From Perilla frutescens (lineage: Eukaryota; Streptophyta; Magnoliopsida; Lamiales; Lamiaceae): DNA of 64,000 bases. The stretch's first letter is position 1; the number at the start of each line of letters is the position of its first letter. A program made the translations under genes and the position numbers. A model generated the notes under the pieces. That model was not told where the DNA came from. It worked only from the letters and a program-made list of their open reading frames with translations, and did not search any database. Below, piece by piece: positions 13,091 to 23,400 of this stretch. The stretch spans positions 49,340,664-49,404,663 of the forward strand of contig BRKX01000006.1 in assembly GCA_026008535.1 (NCBI GenBank), written 5' to 3'.

Positions 13091-13133
13091 ATTATATACA
13101 AGCTTCTTTCCTTTCATCTTTTCGATGTGGGAT
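13091..13133 (-). promoter_or_regulatory. USE + TATA, Pol III spacing (RNA copy 1)
   Basis: On the minus strand the USE ATCCCACATCG (13123-13133) is followed, 24 bp later, by TATATAAT (13091-13098). In plant snRNA genes the distance between USE and TATA decides the polymerase: about 24-26 bp for Pol III and about ten more for Pol II. The exact RTCCCACATCG consensus is present. Confidence 0.8.
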
Positions 13134-13184
13134 GAAAAAAAATTATGCTTTTATTATTAATTTCTGTATTAAATAAGTAGGCAA

Positions 13185-13319
13185 AAAAAAAACACTTTTT
13201 GGGCCTGCTTTAATATTTATAGTGAGGCCCATAGAAGTCAGTTCAAAGGCCTAAATAAGCAGGCCCAAAGCTCAGGATGTATGCATTGATGTTAGTGGGA
13301 TCCGACCCCTAACAAGGAC
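13185..13319 (-). ncRNA. Pol III-type small RNA gene, copy 2
   Basis: Predicted transcript of about 131 nt, beginning GTCCTTGTTAGGGGTCGG and ending in ten T (plus-strand A-run 13183-13192). It has the same core as copy 1 and no internal TTTT. The 3' hairpin arms are GGGCCTCA and GCAGGCCC, so the stem is 6 bp instead of 8. It lies about 250 bp from copy 1 in the same orientation, which indicates tandem duplication. Its 5' part resembles copy 4 (GTCCTTGTTAGGGG) more than copies 1 and 3 (GTCCACGTTTGGGG), so the family falls into two sequence subtypes. Confidence 0.7.
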
Positions 13320-13341
13320 AACCGGTCCTGCATGTCCTGTT

Positions 13342-13384
13342 ATTATATACAAGCTTCTTTCCTTTCATTTTTTCGATGTGGGAT
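13342..13384 (-). promoter_or_regulatory. USE + TATA, Pol III spacing (RNA copy 2)
   Basis: ATCCCACATCG occupies 13374-13384 and TATATAAT 13342-13349 on the minus strand, with 24 bp between them. The spacer is nearly identical to that of copy 1. Confidence 0.8.
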
Positions 13385-13832
13385 GAAAAATTATCCTCAG
13401 AATGTATTTCTGAAGCAGTTTCTCTTACAATTTGGTTTAATTCTTTTAACTTTGTTAGCCATTATATATGTAACGAAGATGTCTTGATCTTTTTCCATTT
13501 ATATAATGCTCAGATTACGTGAATATAGAAAACTTATGCCAACATATTTATTCTTCTCTTCCATGCCCAGAAAAATAATCTTTAGCCGAATTTAAGCATC
13601 TTTTTCCCATAATTTAAGCATTTTAATTTGTCCAGAATTATTTTTCCCTTAATTAAATTTGTATAATCGATTTATTAATCAATGAAAACATATATATGTC
13701 AAGAATAATAGTAAATGACAAACATACCAAAAATATATAGCAAATTATATATTCATAATGTATGGCCCATAATATATTGTCCATAGCTACATTCTGAATA
13801 TTAAAATTTAAAATTTACATAAACACATAAAA

Positions 13833-14322
13833 TTAATCTTTTTGATTCAAGCGAGCACGGAGAACCGCCAACCTAGCCTGGATACACGCTAACTCGGTTT
13901 TTCTCCACTCAATTTCTTGCTTGATTCGTAGTTTTCTCTTCTCTTCCAGCATGTCTTTGTGAAATTGATCCTTTTCACGCTAAAAATATTACAAAAAAAA
14001 TATTAAATTAATTAAAGAAATACAAATAAAAAAAAAATAAAAAACAAACTTGATACCAGTTGCGCTAGAATCATTCGATTCACACTTGCATCTGCTTCTT
14101 TCTTTGCTTCAATAGCAAGGGCAAACCGCTCCGATTCCCTCGCATACTGTGAACATGAAAAAACAAATCAAAATATAAAACAATACATGCAAAAAAATAA
14201 TAAAAAAAAATAAAAACCAACAGAACCTTGTCGAGTAGTTCTCCCGTGCTTATTTCACTTAATCTCATCCTCTTCTCGGATGAGTTGCTCCCCTCTTCGG
14301 CCTGCCTTTTGGAAGAAGACAT
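13833..14322 (-). CDS. Small charged coiled-coil-like protein, tandem copy 1
   Basis: Three exons on the minus strand: 14322-14227 (32 codons), 14146-14057 (30 codons) and 13979-13833 (48 codons plus TAA). Introns are in phase 0 with GT...AG borders (donors GTTCTG and GTATCA). The 110-aa product begins MSSSKRQAEEGSNSSEKRMR, a basic Ser-rich stretch that could act as a nuclear localisation signal. A middle block follows, YARESERFALAIEAKKEADA. The last exon is helical and rich in Lys, Glu and Arg, ending ARLAVLRARLNQKD. Two paralogs with the same exon sizes lie at 15435-15961 and 17079-17582. I do not recognise the family. The conserved splice sites, phases and heptad-like C-terminus argue for a real protein family. 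A telo-box-like segment lies about 440 bp upstream (14756-14810). Confidence 0.65.
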
Positions 14323-15434
14323 TACAGAATTTTCACAAGAAGTTTTGAGAGTATTTGAAGAGAGAGAAGTAGAAGTAGAAAGAGGCGACGTGACTCTTTT
14401 TAATCAAATGATAGCCCTAATAAATTGTGATAACTAATCCATTAAATAGTGTGTGAAGATAAAGGAGAGAAGTTGGAGTTGCCAATGCGTCGTGTCCTTT
14501 CAAATTCATTCCATTTTAATATATGACAATTATAATTGGACTAATTGGCACAATAAGATAGTATTTTATTATTAATTTATGTATAAGATTAGAATTATAT
14601 ATATAGTTACGAAATTAGTGTAATTAGGCCAAAAATTACTACATAAATTGGTACTATAATCATATCATTGAAAAAAATATTAGATTAGTTGTAATTGGAC
14701 TAATTAGATAGAATTTTTATTATTATATCAAATTATATCAAAAAAGTATAATTGGTTGGTTTAGGGTTTTGGAGCATTAATAAGAAAGAATAATGAATGT
14801 GTGTAAGATGCAACAAAAAAATATGTCAAATCACACTTTAAAGCAATTATAATAGTTTATATAAATCACAATTTTTGTACGATTTCATTTAATTCACACT
14901 TTAACTTTTCTATACTATATGACACAATAGTAAAAAAAAAAAATTACAAACAAATTGGATAGTTGGTTTATGGTCTTGTAGTATTAATGACTATGAATTA
15001 TGGTTGTGTGTAAGATTAAACAAAGACTCGTGATCATGAATGAGTTGTGATGATTACATTCAATAAATATTGTGTACACATTACTTGAGAAATTGTAGTT
15101 GGAAGGCTTTGTGTCTTTTCAATTAAATCCAAGTAAAACTAATATTTTATTTTCAATTTTATTATTCTTAAGAAGAATAAATAAATTCCTATTAATATTT
15201 TATTTGCAATTTTTTCAATTTTAAAAGTTATAAGTAATTTTAAACAATATTATTTTATTTTTTATAAATGTTTTCACGATATTTATTACACTATATGAAA
15301 TAATATTTAAAATAAAAAAAAATAAAATTTGAATTTTTCGGTTTAGGGGTTTGTAGTATAAAAATATACTATATTCATACTTAATTAATCTACAATCAGA
15401 ATATACAATATTAAAAATTACATAAAACATAAAA

Positions 15435-15961
15435 TTAATCCATCTGGAACGAACGAGCTCGAAAGACCTTTAGCCTTGCCTCGATACACTCTAGCTCGGC
15501 TATTTGCTTCTCATATGCGTGCTTGCTCCGTTGTTCTAGCATCAGTTCACGCATTTCTTGCTGGAATTGAGCCTTCTCACGCTACAAAGATTTAACAAAA
15601 CAAATTCATAATTAATCAACAGATAAAAAAAACACGAATTTAATGTAACAAATTTTCTAACAAAAAAGTTGCTACCTGTTGCGCCTCCACACATCGATGC
15701 AAATTTGCATCGGCTTGTGCTTTGGCTTCAACAATTTTGGCAAGCCTCTCCGATTCCCTCATAAACTATAAACAAAAAAACCATTCAAAAAAAAAAATTC
15801 GATGCTAAAATCATACATGCAAAATAAAATAATAATAATAATAATAAATAAATAAAAAAAACCAACAGAACCTCTTCAAGTTCCGTTTCTGTGCTCAACC
15901 TAATCCGCTTCCAGGATGAGTTGCCCTCCTCTTCGTTTGGCCTTCTTGATGAAGAAGCCAT
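15435..15961 (-). CDS. Small charged coiled-coil-like protein, tandem copy 2
   Basis: Exons are 15961-15872 (30 codons), 15765-15676 (30 codons) and 15581-15435 (48 codons plus TAA), with GT...AG introns in phase 0. The product of about 108 aa starts MASSSRRPNEEEGNSSWKRI, continues FMRESERLAKIVEAKAQADA, and ends with a charged helix that includes AELECIEARLKVFRAR. Exons 2 and 3 have exactly the lengths found in the other two copies. The amino acids have diverged a good deal while frame and splice sites are kept, which is the pattern expected of coding genes under constraint. Function unknown. Confidence 0.65.
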
Positions 15962-16454
15962 ATCCAGATTTTTCAAAGTTTTTTGAGAGTATTGGAAGTA
16001 GATAGAGATAAATGAGGAGACATGACTTTTGAGATTATCCCTAAAAAATCGTGATGATTTCATTCATTAAGTAGAGTGTATAAATAACTTGAGTAGTTGG
16101 AGTTGTCAATCCATCGTGTCTATTCATATTCACTCCAATTTAATACATTACTATTAAGATAGTATTTTAATATTAATTTATGTATTAAATAAGTAGTATA
16201 TTTATAGGTACGAAATTAGTACATGTTTGCTTAAAAATTATATTTTGGTAACTATACTAAGAAAATTGTTACTTTAGTCATATCATTGATAAAATGAATG
16301 TGTAATTTGCATTAGAATTATTAAAAAATTTTGATTTAGAGTTTTGGAGCATTACTAAGTCAAATTCATAAAAAATGACGATTATAAAAAATATGTCAAC
16401 ACACACTTCTCAATGAACCCTACTCAATAGCAATCATCATCTTATACCATAATA

Positions 16455-16726
16455 TTGATATCACATGACTAATTGGAATTCAAATTACAAATTTACTACT
16501 AGTATAGTCACAAATTTGATCTAAGATCACTGATTGGAATTCCAATTGAAAAATTACTACTAGTATAGTCTAAAATGACTACTAGTATAGTCCCAAAATT
16601 GATATCACATGACAAAATGGATTTTCAATTGCATAATTACTACTACTATAGTACCAAAATTGATATCACATGACTAATTGAAATTCAAATTACAAATTTA
16701 CTAAAAAAATTGGTACTATAGTCATA
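16455..16726. repeat. Small degenerate array of the satellite family
   Basis: Four or five decayed units contain the elements of the large array at 20.3-22.3 kb: catgactaattggaattc, ttactactagtatagtc and gatctaagatcact. It may be a seed or a relic of the satellite. Confidence 0.65.
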
Positions 16727-17078
16727 TCATTGATAGAATGAATGTGTAATTGGCATTACAATTTTATAAATTTATTGATTTAGGGTTTTGGAGCATTAAT
16801 GAGAAAGAAAATGGTTGTGTAAGATGAAATTAATTATGCTAATTTTACTACTTTGGAAATATATTGACCAATTCTCATTAAATTATAGCCAATTTACGTC
16901 CCAGAATTGTAATCCGAATTTAAGCTAATTTACCAAAAATATTTATGCCGCATAATATACAGTAGGGTTTAAGTATTTTTACCAAAAAATACATATTCCG
17001 AATTAAAATGAACCGAATATATAGTTCATTTGGACATACAATATTACCAAAATTATAAAAATTTACAAAAACATAATT

Positions 17079-17582
17079 TTAATCGAGATGATCCAAGCGA
17101 GCTCGAAGGACCGCCAATCTTGCCTCGATGCACTCTGTCTTGGCTTTCTTCATCTCTTCTGCGTGCTGTATTTGTTGTCTTTTTATCATAGCAAGAGCTT
17201 CCCGATGGAAGCGATCCTTTTCATACTACAAATATTAAGTAAAATAATATTAATTTAAACCAACAAATAAAAATAACACAAAATAAAATAACAAATTTTG
17301 TAAAAAAATTGATAATACCAATTGGTCCAATATCAGTTGATTCAAATGTGCATCCGCTTCCACTTTGGCTTGAATGGCTCTGCTGAACCTTTCAGAGTCT
17401 TTCGCAAACTATTAACGAGGAAAAAAAACAAGCGAAATATAAAAATCAATGATCAAACCCTAATAGCAAAAAAAAAAACATGCCTTTTTGACTTCCTTTT
17501 CGACTTCCGTTTCCGTGGCCGTTTTAATCCTCTTCGACGAGGATGTGTTTCCATCTTCGTTCGACCTTTTTGCAGACTCCAT
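17079..17582 (-). CDS. Small charged coiled-coil-like protein, tandem copy 3
   Basis: Exons are 17582-17484 (33 codons), 17408-17319 (30 codons) and 17225-17079 (48 codons plus TAA). The product is about 111 aa. It starts MESAKRSNEDGNTSSSKRIK, continues FAKDSERFSRAIQAKVEADA, and ends KTECIEARLAVLRARLDHLD. The exon-1 boundary that keeps phase 0 and the paralogous layout uses AAG|GCATGT, so intron 1 would be a GC-AG intron; intron 2 has a normal GT donor. It is the closest of the three to the Myb/SANT-like gene on the opposite strand, with about 1.1 kb between their starts. Function unknown. Confidence 0.6.
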
Positions 17583-18093
17583 TTACAGATACTTCGAAGG
17601 AGAAGAGAGTGTTGTAGTTGGAAGGTGGAGAAAGAAGTATGAGATATATTAGGAGACGTGACTCTTTGATATGATCTCTAATAAATTGTGATACTTTCTC
17701 TCACCAAATATTGTGTGTAAATAGGTTGAGAAGTTAGAGTTGCAATGCAACGTGTCTTTTGAAATTACTTGAGAAATTGTAGTTGGAAGGCTTTATGTCT
17801 TTTCAATTAAATCCAAATAAAATTAATATTTTATTTTCAATTTTATTATTTTTAAAAAGATTAAATAAATTCGTATTAATATTTTGTTTGTAATTTTTTT
17901 AATTTTACAAGTTATAAGTATGTTTAAACAATATTATTTTATTTTTTATAAATGTTTTGACGATATTTTATATACTATATCAAATAATAGTTAAAATAAA
18001 CAATATTATTTTTTTAAAAAAAATGTTTTGACGCTATTTTATATACTATATCAAACAATAGTTAAAATAAAAATAAAATAAAATTTGAATTTG

Positions 18094-18433
18094 TTGGTTT
18101 AGGGTTTTGTAGCATTAATGAGAATCAATGATGGTTGTGTGTAAAATGTACCAAATAAAGAGTAGTTTTCACACTTCTCAATAAACCATACTCAATAGTG
18201 TGATTTTACTTTCAAATTTTTAATCGTTTTAAAAAGGATAAATAAATCCGTAATTGTGTTATTTATTATAATTTTTCTTATTTTTAAGAGTAATAAGTAA
18301 ATTTAAATAATACTAAGTTAGATTTTATACTATACCAAACAATAGTAAAAACAAAAAAATAAAATTTGAATTTTTGGGATTAGGGTTTTGTAGCATTAAT
18401 GATATTAATTAATGATGGTTGCGTGTAAAATGG
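18094..18433. repeat. Two copies of a telo-box-like upstream segment
   Basis: At 18094-18148 and 18376-18433 the sequence reads tttagggttttgtagcatta, followed by a variant of atgatggttgtgtgtaaaat. Related copies lie at 14756-14810, 16333-16358 and 16776-16826. Seen from the minus strand they contain AAACCCTA, the telo-box found in many plant promoters. They lie between the divergent copy-3 gene and the Myb/SANT-like gene. Confidence 0.45.
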
Positions 18434-18648
18434 AACAAAGAGTATTCACCTCACACCTCTCAATAAACCTTACTCAATAGTAATCATTCATCTTATACCC
18501 TACATTCACTATATAATATTCAGTCCTTTTTTTTATTTTACGTAAATATTTTTTTCGAATAATAGTATGGAATTATCCATGCTGCAACTTGCAGAGGTGT
18601 TTTGGTTACTAGTCTTTTCATGCCTTTAATGAAGAACTCTATTTTCTT

Positions 18649-18662
18649 TTATATAAGTAGGT
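18649..18662 (+). promoter_or_regulatory. Likely TATA box of the Myb/SANT-like gene
   Basis: ttttatataagtag lies about 55 bp before the ATG at 18711, a plausible distance for a short 5' leader. Confidence 0.4.
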
Positions 18663-18710
18663 AGTTGTAATTGTAATTTCATAATCTAAAAAAAAAAATT
18701 GCCAGAAATC

Positions 18711-19211
18711 ATGTCTTGGTCCAAATCTGATGAGGCCGTGTTTGTTAGTTTCTTACGTCTAAGGATTGGGTTCGTCGATCTTTCTCACGCACCGAGCACT
18801 GCATTGACCCTGGACTTACTCGCGAAGTTGATGTCTGGTGCTCGGTATCGTCATTTTCGGACCATCGAACTGGTCCATAAATTGAAAGAATTGAAGGAGC
18901 TATTTTATTCATTCGAAAAATTTAAAATGCTTCTGGGGATCACCTACGATGAAGATAGCAACTGTGTCAAAACCACTGATGCCTATTTCAGTCTTTTCAG
19001 TGATATCCGACCTGTAAGTGAACATTACCATTTCGTTATTTTAATTTTTTTAATGACACTACTTTGCATTTACATTTCACCACAGGAATGTGAGATGCAT
19101 AGAGACTTTCGACTGAATGGAATGCCGGAGTATCGTGGAATTCGTGACATTATTCAACTTGGAGGCGTTGTCAATACTGATTTTGAGAGTTTAGTGAATA
19201 GGTTTGCTTGA
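18711..19211 (+). CDS. Short Myb/SANT-like DNA-binding domain protein
   Basis: Two exons, 18711-19013 (101 codons) and 19086-19211 (41 codons plus TGA), flank a 72-bp intron with CCT|GTAAGT and CACAG| borders. The product is 142 aa and starts MSWSKSDEAVFVSFL. Its layout follows the plant Myb/SANT-like domain (PF12776 type): a Trp start and first helix, a middle Leu/Lys helix (LVHKLKELKELFYSFEKFK), then LLGITYDEDSNCVKTTD and a closing IRPECEMHRDFRLNGMPEYR. In the family these correspond to a LLG...WD...V.A.D segment and an AHP...YR...P.Y segment. Related domains occur in L10-interacting Myb proteins and in proteins carried by PIF/Harbinger transposons. Nothing follows the domain, so it would be a stand-alone DNA-binding module. 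The assignment is by pattern only; the function in this cluster is unknown. Confidence 0.65.
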   Translation: MSWSKSDEAVFVSFLRLRIGFVDLSHAPSTALTLDLLAKLMSGARYRHFRTIELVHKLKELKELFYSFEKFKMLLGITYDEDSNCVKTTDAYFSLFSDIRPVSEHYHFVILIFLMTLLCIYISPQECEMHRDFRLNGMPEYRGIRDIIQLGGVVNTDFESLVNRFA

Positions 19212-19799
19212 AGAGTTTAACCTTGTCGTTATGGGGTGTACTTAAATTATCTTTTATTATATCTATAAAAATTATCTTTTATTATCATTGTTTTTATTGT
19301 AGTCTACATAAATAAGATTAATTAGATCAATCCAAATATTTTTTTCATTACAAATAACACAAATAACACTTTTTTATTCAATATTAATACTGATCCATTA
19401 ATCAAACAATAATTCATCCAGATCTTATTTTCACTTAAATTTCGAACAAAATGTAAAAGACTGAAATTAATAATAGTGTGCACAATATTATATTTTCGAT
19501 AATTGGTACCCGATTAAGTGAACAGAAAATTTATGCAACAAGTGCAATTTTTTAAAATAAATACAAAACCCTACATATAGCGCATCCCTATAATATTTTA
19601 ATTGAATAAAATTGTTTATTATAACAACTTTTTAAAAAAGACGAAATTACAGAGTGAAAAAAATATAAAATTATTATTTTGGTTAAAATAATAGGTCTGA
19701 TTTTATAATAAGTGTAATTTACTTTTCATGTATAGGAGTTCTGCTTTGAAAAAAATAATAATTACACAAAAAATTAAATTAATTAATAAATTTAAAAAA

Positions 19800-19919
19800 A
19801 AAACTATTTCGTGGGCCTGAATTGTATTTCATAGTCAGGCCCATGTGCATAGCAGACAACAGGCCCATTTCGTATAATGCATGCATTGATGTTGGTGGGA
19901 TCCGACCCCAAACGTGGAC
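19800..19919 (-). ncRNA. Pol III-type small RNA gene, copy 3
   Basis: Predicted transcript of about 120 nt starting GTCCACGTTTGGGGTCGG and ending in ten T (plus-strand A-run 19794-19803). It retains the core GGTCGGATCCCACCAACATC and a perfect 8-bp 3' hairpin (GGGCCTGA / TCAGGCCC) but has a shorter and divergent middle. It is the most diverged copy, yet start distance, lack of internal TTTT and terminal hairpin are unchanged, which supports selection on these parts. Confidence 0.65.
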
Positions 19920-19940
19920 AACCAGTGCTCCTAGGCTGCC

Positions 19941-19984
19941 TAATACATACATGCCTTTTTTCTTTAAGACATTCGATGTGGGAT
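19941..19984 (-). promoter_or_regulatory. USE + TATA-like, Pol III spacing (RNA copy 3)
   Basis: The minus strand has ATCCCACATCG at 19974-19984, then 24 bp of diverged spacer, then TATGTATTA from 19949. The spacer sequence differs from the other copies but its length is identical. Confidence 0.7.
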
Positions 19985-20317
19985 GAAGTTGAAGGCAATA
20001 CTACACTATCACTAACTACACTTTCAAGGGAAAACTCCAATTTCCCTTATTTCCCCTGTATCTTTTACCCCTGCATTATTCAAACTCTAAACCAAATATT
20101 TTACCCCGCCTTATTCAATCTCAAAATTTTAAAGGGATGAAACCTCAAAAAATTACATATTCTATTTTCCAAAATAAATAGTATAGTAGTAAAATTTGAC
20201 AATAATTTTCTTTTTTTGCACAGACGAAACCTCATGACTTTCGATTGTAACAAAACTTTACTAAAATTAATCGATATTACCATAATTAATTGACTCTAAC
20301 AAAATTTTACTAAAATA

Positions 20318-22316
20318 ATTCGAGTTGCATACTTACTACCAATATAGTCATAAAATTGATCTAACATCACTAATTGGAATTTCAATTCCCAAATTGGATC
20401 TAGCATGACTAATTGGAATTCCAATTGCATACTTACTACTAGTATAGTCACAATTTGATCTAACATCACTAATTGGAATTCCATTTCCCAAATTGGATCT
20501 AACATCACTAATTGGAATTCCAATTGCATACTTACTACTAGTATAGTCACAAATTTTATCTAACACCACTAATTGGAATTCCATTTCCCAAATTGGATCT
20601 AACATGACTAATTGGAATTCCAATTGCATACTTACTACTAGTATAGTCACAAATTTGATCTAACACCACTAATTGGAATTCCAATTGCATAGTTACTACT
20701 AGTATAGTCTAACATGACTAATTGGAATTCCAATTGCAAAATTACTACTAGTATAGTCACAAATTGGATCTAACATCACTAATTGGAATTCCAATTCCAA
20801 AATTGGATCTAACATCACTAATTGGAATTCCAATTGCAACATTACTACTACTATAGTCCCAAATTGGATCTAACATGACTAATTGGACTTCCAATTGCAA
20901 CATTACTACTACTATAGTCACAAATTGGATCTAACATCACTAATTGGAATTCCAATTCCAAAATTGGATCTAACATCACTAATTGGAATTCCAATTGCAA
21001 CATTACTACGAATATAGTCACAAATTGGATCTAACATGACTAATTGGACTTCCAATTGCAACATTACTACTACTATAGTCACAAATTGGATCTAACATCA
21101 CTAATTGGAATTCCAATTCCAAAATTGGATCTAACATCACTAATTGGAATTCCAATTGCAACATTACTACGAATATAGTCACAAATTGGATCTAATATGA
21201 CTAATTGGACTTCCAATTGCAACATTACTACTACTATAGTCACAAATTGGATCTAACATGACTAATTGGAATTCCAATTGCATACTTACTACTAGTATAG
21301 TCACAAATTTGATCTAACATCACTAATTGGAATTTCAATTCCAAAATTGGATCTAACATGACTAATTGTAATTCCAATTGCAACATTACTACTACTACAT
21401 GCACAAATTGGATCTAACATGACTAATTGGAATTCCAATAGCATACTTAATACTAGTATAGGTACAAATTTGATCTAACATCACTAATTGGAATTTCAAT
21501 TCCAAAATTGGATCTAACATGACTAATTGGACTTCCAATTGCAACATTACTACTACTATAGTCACAAATTGGATCTAACATCACTAATTGGAATTCCAAT
21601 TCTAAAATTGGATCTAACATCACTAATTGGAATTCCAATTCCAAAATTGGATCTAACATGACTAATTGTAATTCCAATTGCAACATTACTACTAATATAG
21701 TCACAAATTGGATCTAACATGACTAATTGGAATTCCAATTGCATACTTACTACTAATATAGTCACAAATTTGATCTAACATCACTAATTGGAATTTCAAT
21801 TCCAAAATTGGATCTAACATGACTAATTGTAATTCCAATTGCAACATTACTACTACTACATGCACAAATTGGATCTAACATGACTAATTGGAATTCCAAT
21901 TGCATACTTACTACTAGTATAGTCACAAATTTGATCTGACATCACTAATTAGAATTTCAATTCCCAAATTGGACCTAACATCACTAATTGGAATTCCAAT
22001 TGCAACATTACTACTAGTATAGTCACAAATTGGATCTAACATCACTAATTGGAATGCCAATTGCAACATTACTACTAGTATAGTCACAAATTGTATCTAA
22101 CATCACTAATTGGAATTCCAATGATACAAGTTGGATCTAACATGACTAATTGGAATTCCAATTGCAAATTTACTACTAGTATAGTCCCAAATTGGATCTA
22201 ACATGACTAATTAGAATTCCAATTGCGAATTTACTACTAGTATAGTCCCAAATTGCTTCTAACATGACTAATTGGAATTCCAATTGCAAAATTACTACTA
22301 GTATAGTACTATAGTC
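20318..22316. repeat. 2-kb satellite with palindromic EcoRI core
   Basis: About 2 kb of tandem units alternate between a 61-bp type (ctaacatgactaattgg, the core, then attactactactatagtcac and aaattggat) and a 39-bp type (the core followed directly by ccaaaattggat). Together they make higher-order repeats of about 100 bp. The shared core aattggaattccaatt is a perfect 16-bp palindrome containing GAATTC. Some units have g-to-c or t changes that break the palindrome on one side. The array is not coding; the open frames that cross it are made of repeat translations. Confidence 0.9.
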
Positions 22317-22780
22317 ATGAGATTTAGCATTATACGACTACATTACTTATTTTTTTTAAAATTACTACTATAGTCAAATAATTATTATAATATTAAATTT
22401 ATTCCCTATACATATATATTATTAACATTTATTTTCGAATTATTTCTTAATTTTTTTAACATATACACTGTAGTAATAGTATATGATTATTTTTCTCGAA
22501 TCATATTTTGTTCCAAATATTTTGTTCAAATATTTTGCTCATATTAAAACGGTTGACCTTGCATGATTTATGATGAATAAGGCAAGTCTCGATATTAATT
22601 GAATGTTCCTTTTCAATAAAAAAATATAATCATTGAATTTGCTACAATATCAAGGCAAAATGTAATGAAAATCTTCTTTACCATAAATGCGTTGTGCTTC
22701 TCAAAAAAATACTAGCCGAAAAAATTTGAAAGGTTTATACACCAAAATTTTGAATTTTTTGGCAAAAATATTCGTGCATG
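22317..22780. other. AT-rich spacer after the satellite
   Basis: No gene or repeat is recognised until the TATA-like ttatatatgg at about 22790-22799 that precedes the next gene. Confidence 0.4.
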
Positions 22781-22860
22781 TTTTGCACCTTTATATATGG
22801 ATGAATCTTCTCCATATTACACCATCACCTTAAACTTCAAACAAACAAGAATTCCCAAAA

Positions 22861-23400
22861 ATGAAATCTGTGATAAAGGCCTCTAACTCTGGCAAGAAAT
22901 GGGGGAAACACTCGCTCCACAAAGTCTCGGTAAGCACTCCTAAAAGAAGAACTACTCCAAGAAAGAAGATAAGCAGCCCAACCAAGACGCCGACGAACAC
23001 TCCAACGAAGATGCCGACTACCACTCTTCCATTGGCGTCACCAACTACGACGCCAACAAAACAATATTTCTCTCCAATTCGACATATGCAGTTAACGTCC
23101 GAATGGAGCGTGCCACCCTCCCCCAAAAGTCTAGATATATTGTATCAAAACTTGAGGGGGGAGCACAACAATTTCAAGGGGGAGGTGGATCACCTCTTGC
23201 GTCGCATGGTGGCTGCTTTAAATGAAGACATGGTGAGGGAACTGATTCTGGAGGTTCACCCTCTAACTAAGCTGTATGAAATTTTTCTACAGCTTAAGAA
23301 TCATGGTGGAGAAGACCCTTCCAAGCTTGGAGGCGAAAAGGGTACTTCTAACCAGGTCCCCATCATCATTGAAGACTCCGAAAGCAACACCAAGATTTGA
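22861..23400 (+). CDS. Basic Thr/Pro/Lys-rich protein with C-terminal SIM-like motif
   Basis: A single exon of 179 codons plus TGA starts at the first ATG after a TATA-like ttatatatgg (about 65 bp upstream). Residues 1-70 are strongly basic and rich in Ser, Thr, Pro and Lys, with clusters KRRTTPRKK and repeats such as TPTNTPTKMPTTT, typical of a disordered nuclear or DNA-associated region. Residues 85-150 are likely helical (LDILYQNLRGEHNNFKGEVD onward). The C-terminus VPIIIEDSES (167-176) has the hydrophobic-core-plus-acid pattern of a SUMO-interacting motif. I recognise no family. Downstream at 23486-23523 are ccggcaatagccggc, a short dyad, and telo-box-like aaaccctaaac. Confidence 0.55.
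   Translation: MKSVIKASNSGKKWGKHSLHKVSVSTPKRRTTPRKKISSPTKTPTNTPTKMPTTTLPLASPTTTPTKQYFSPIRHMQLTSEWSVPPSPKSLDILYQNLRGEHNNFKGEVDHLLRRMVAALNEDMVRELILEVHPLTKLYEIFLQLKNHGGEDPSKLGGEKGTSNQVPIIIEDSESNTKI

Noticed and set aside
20296..21765. Several overlapping minus-strand reading frames rich in MTILVVSMQLEFQLVMLDP-like repeats
   Set aside because: They are translations of the satellite units in two frames and change phase whenever the unit length changes; no start context or independent conservation.
20318..22316. CRISPR-like array
   Set aside because: Plant nuclear DNA with contiguous satellite units and no unique spacers.
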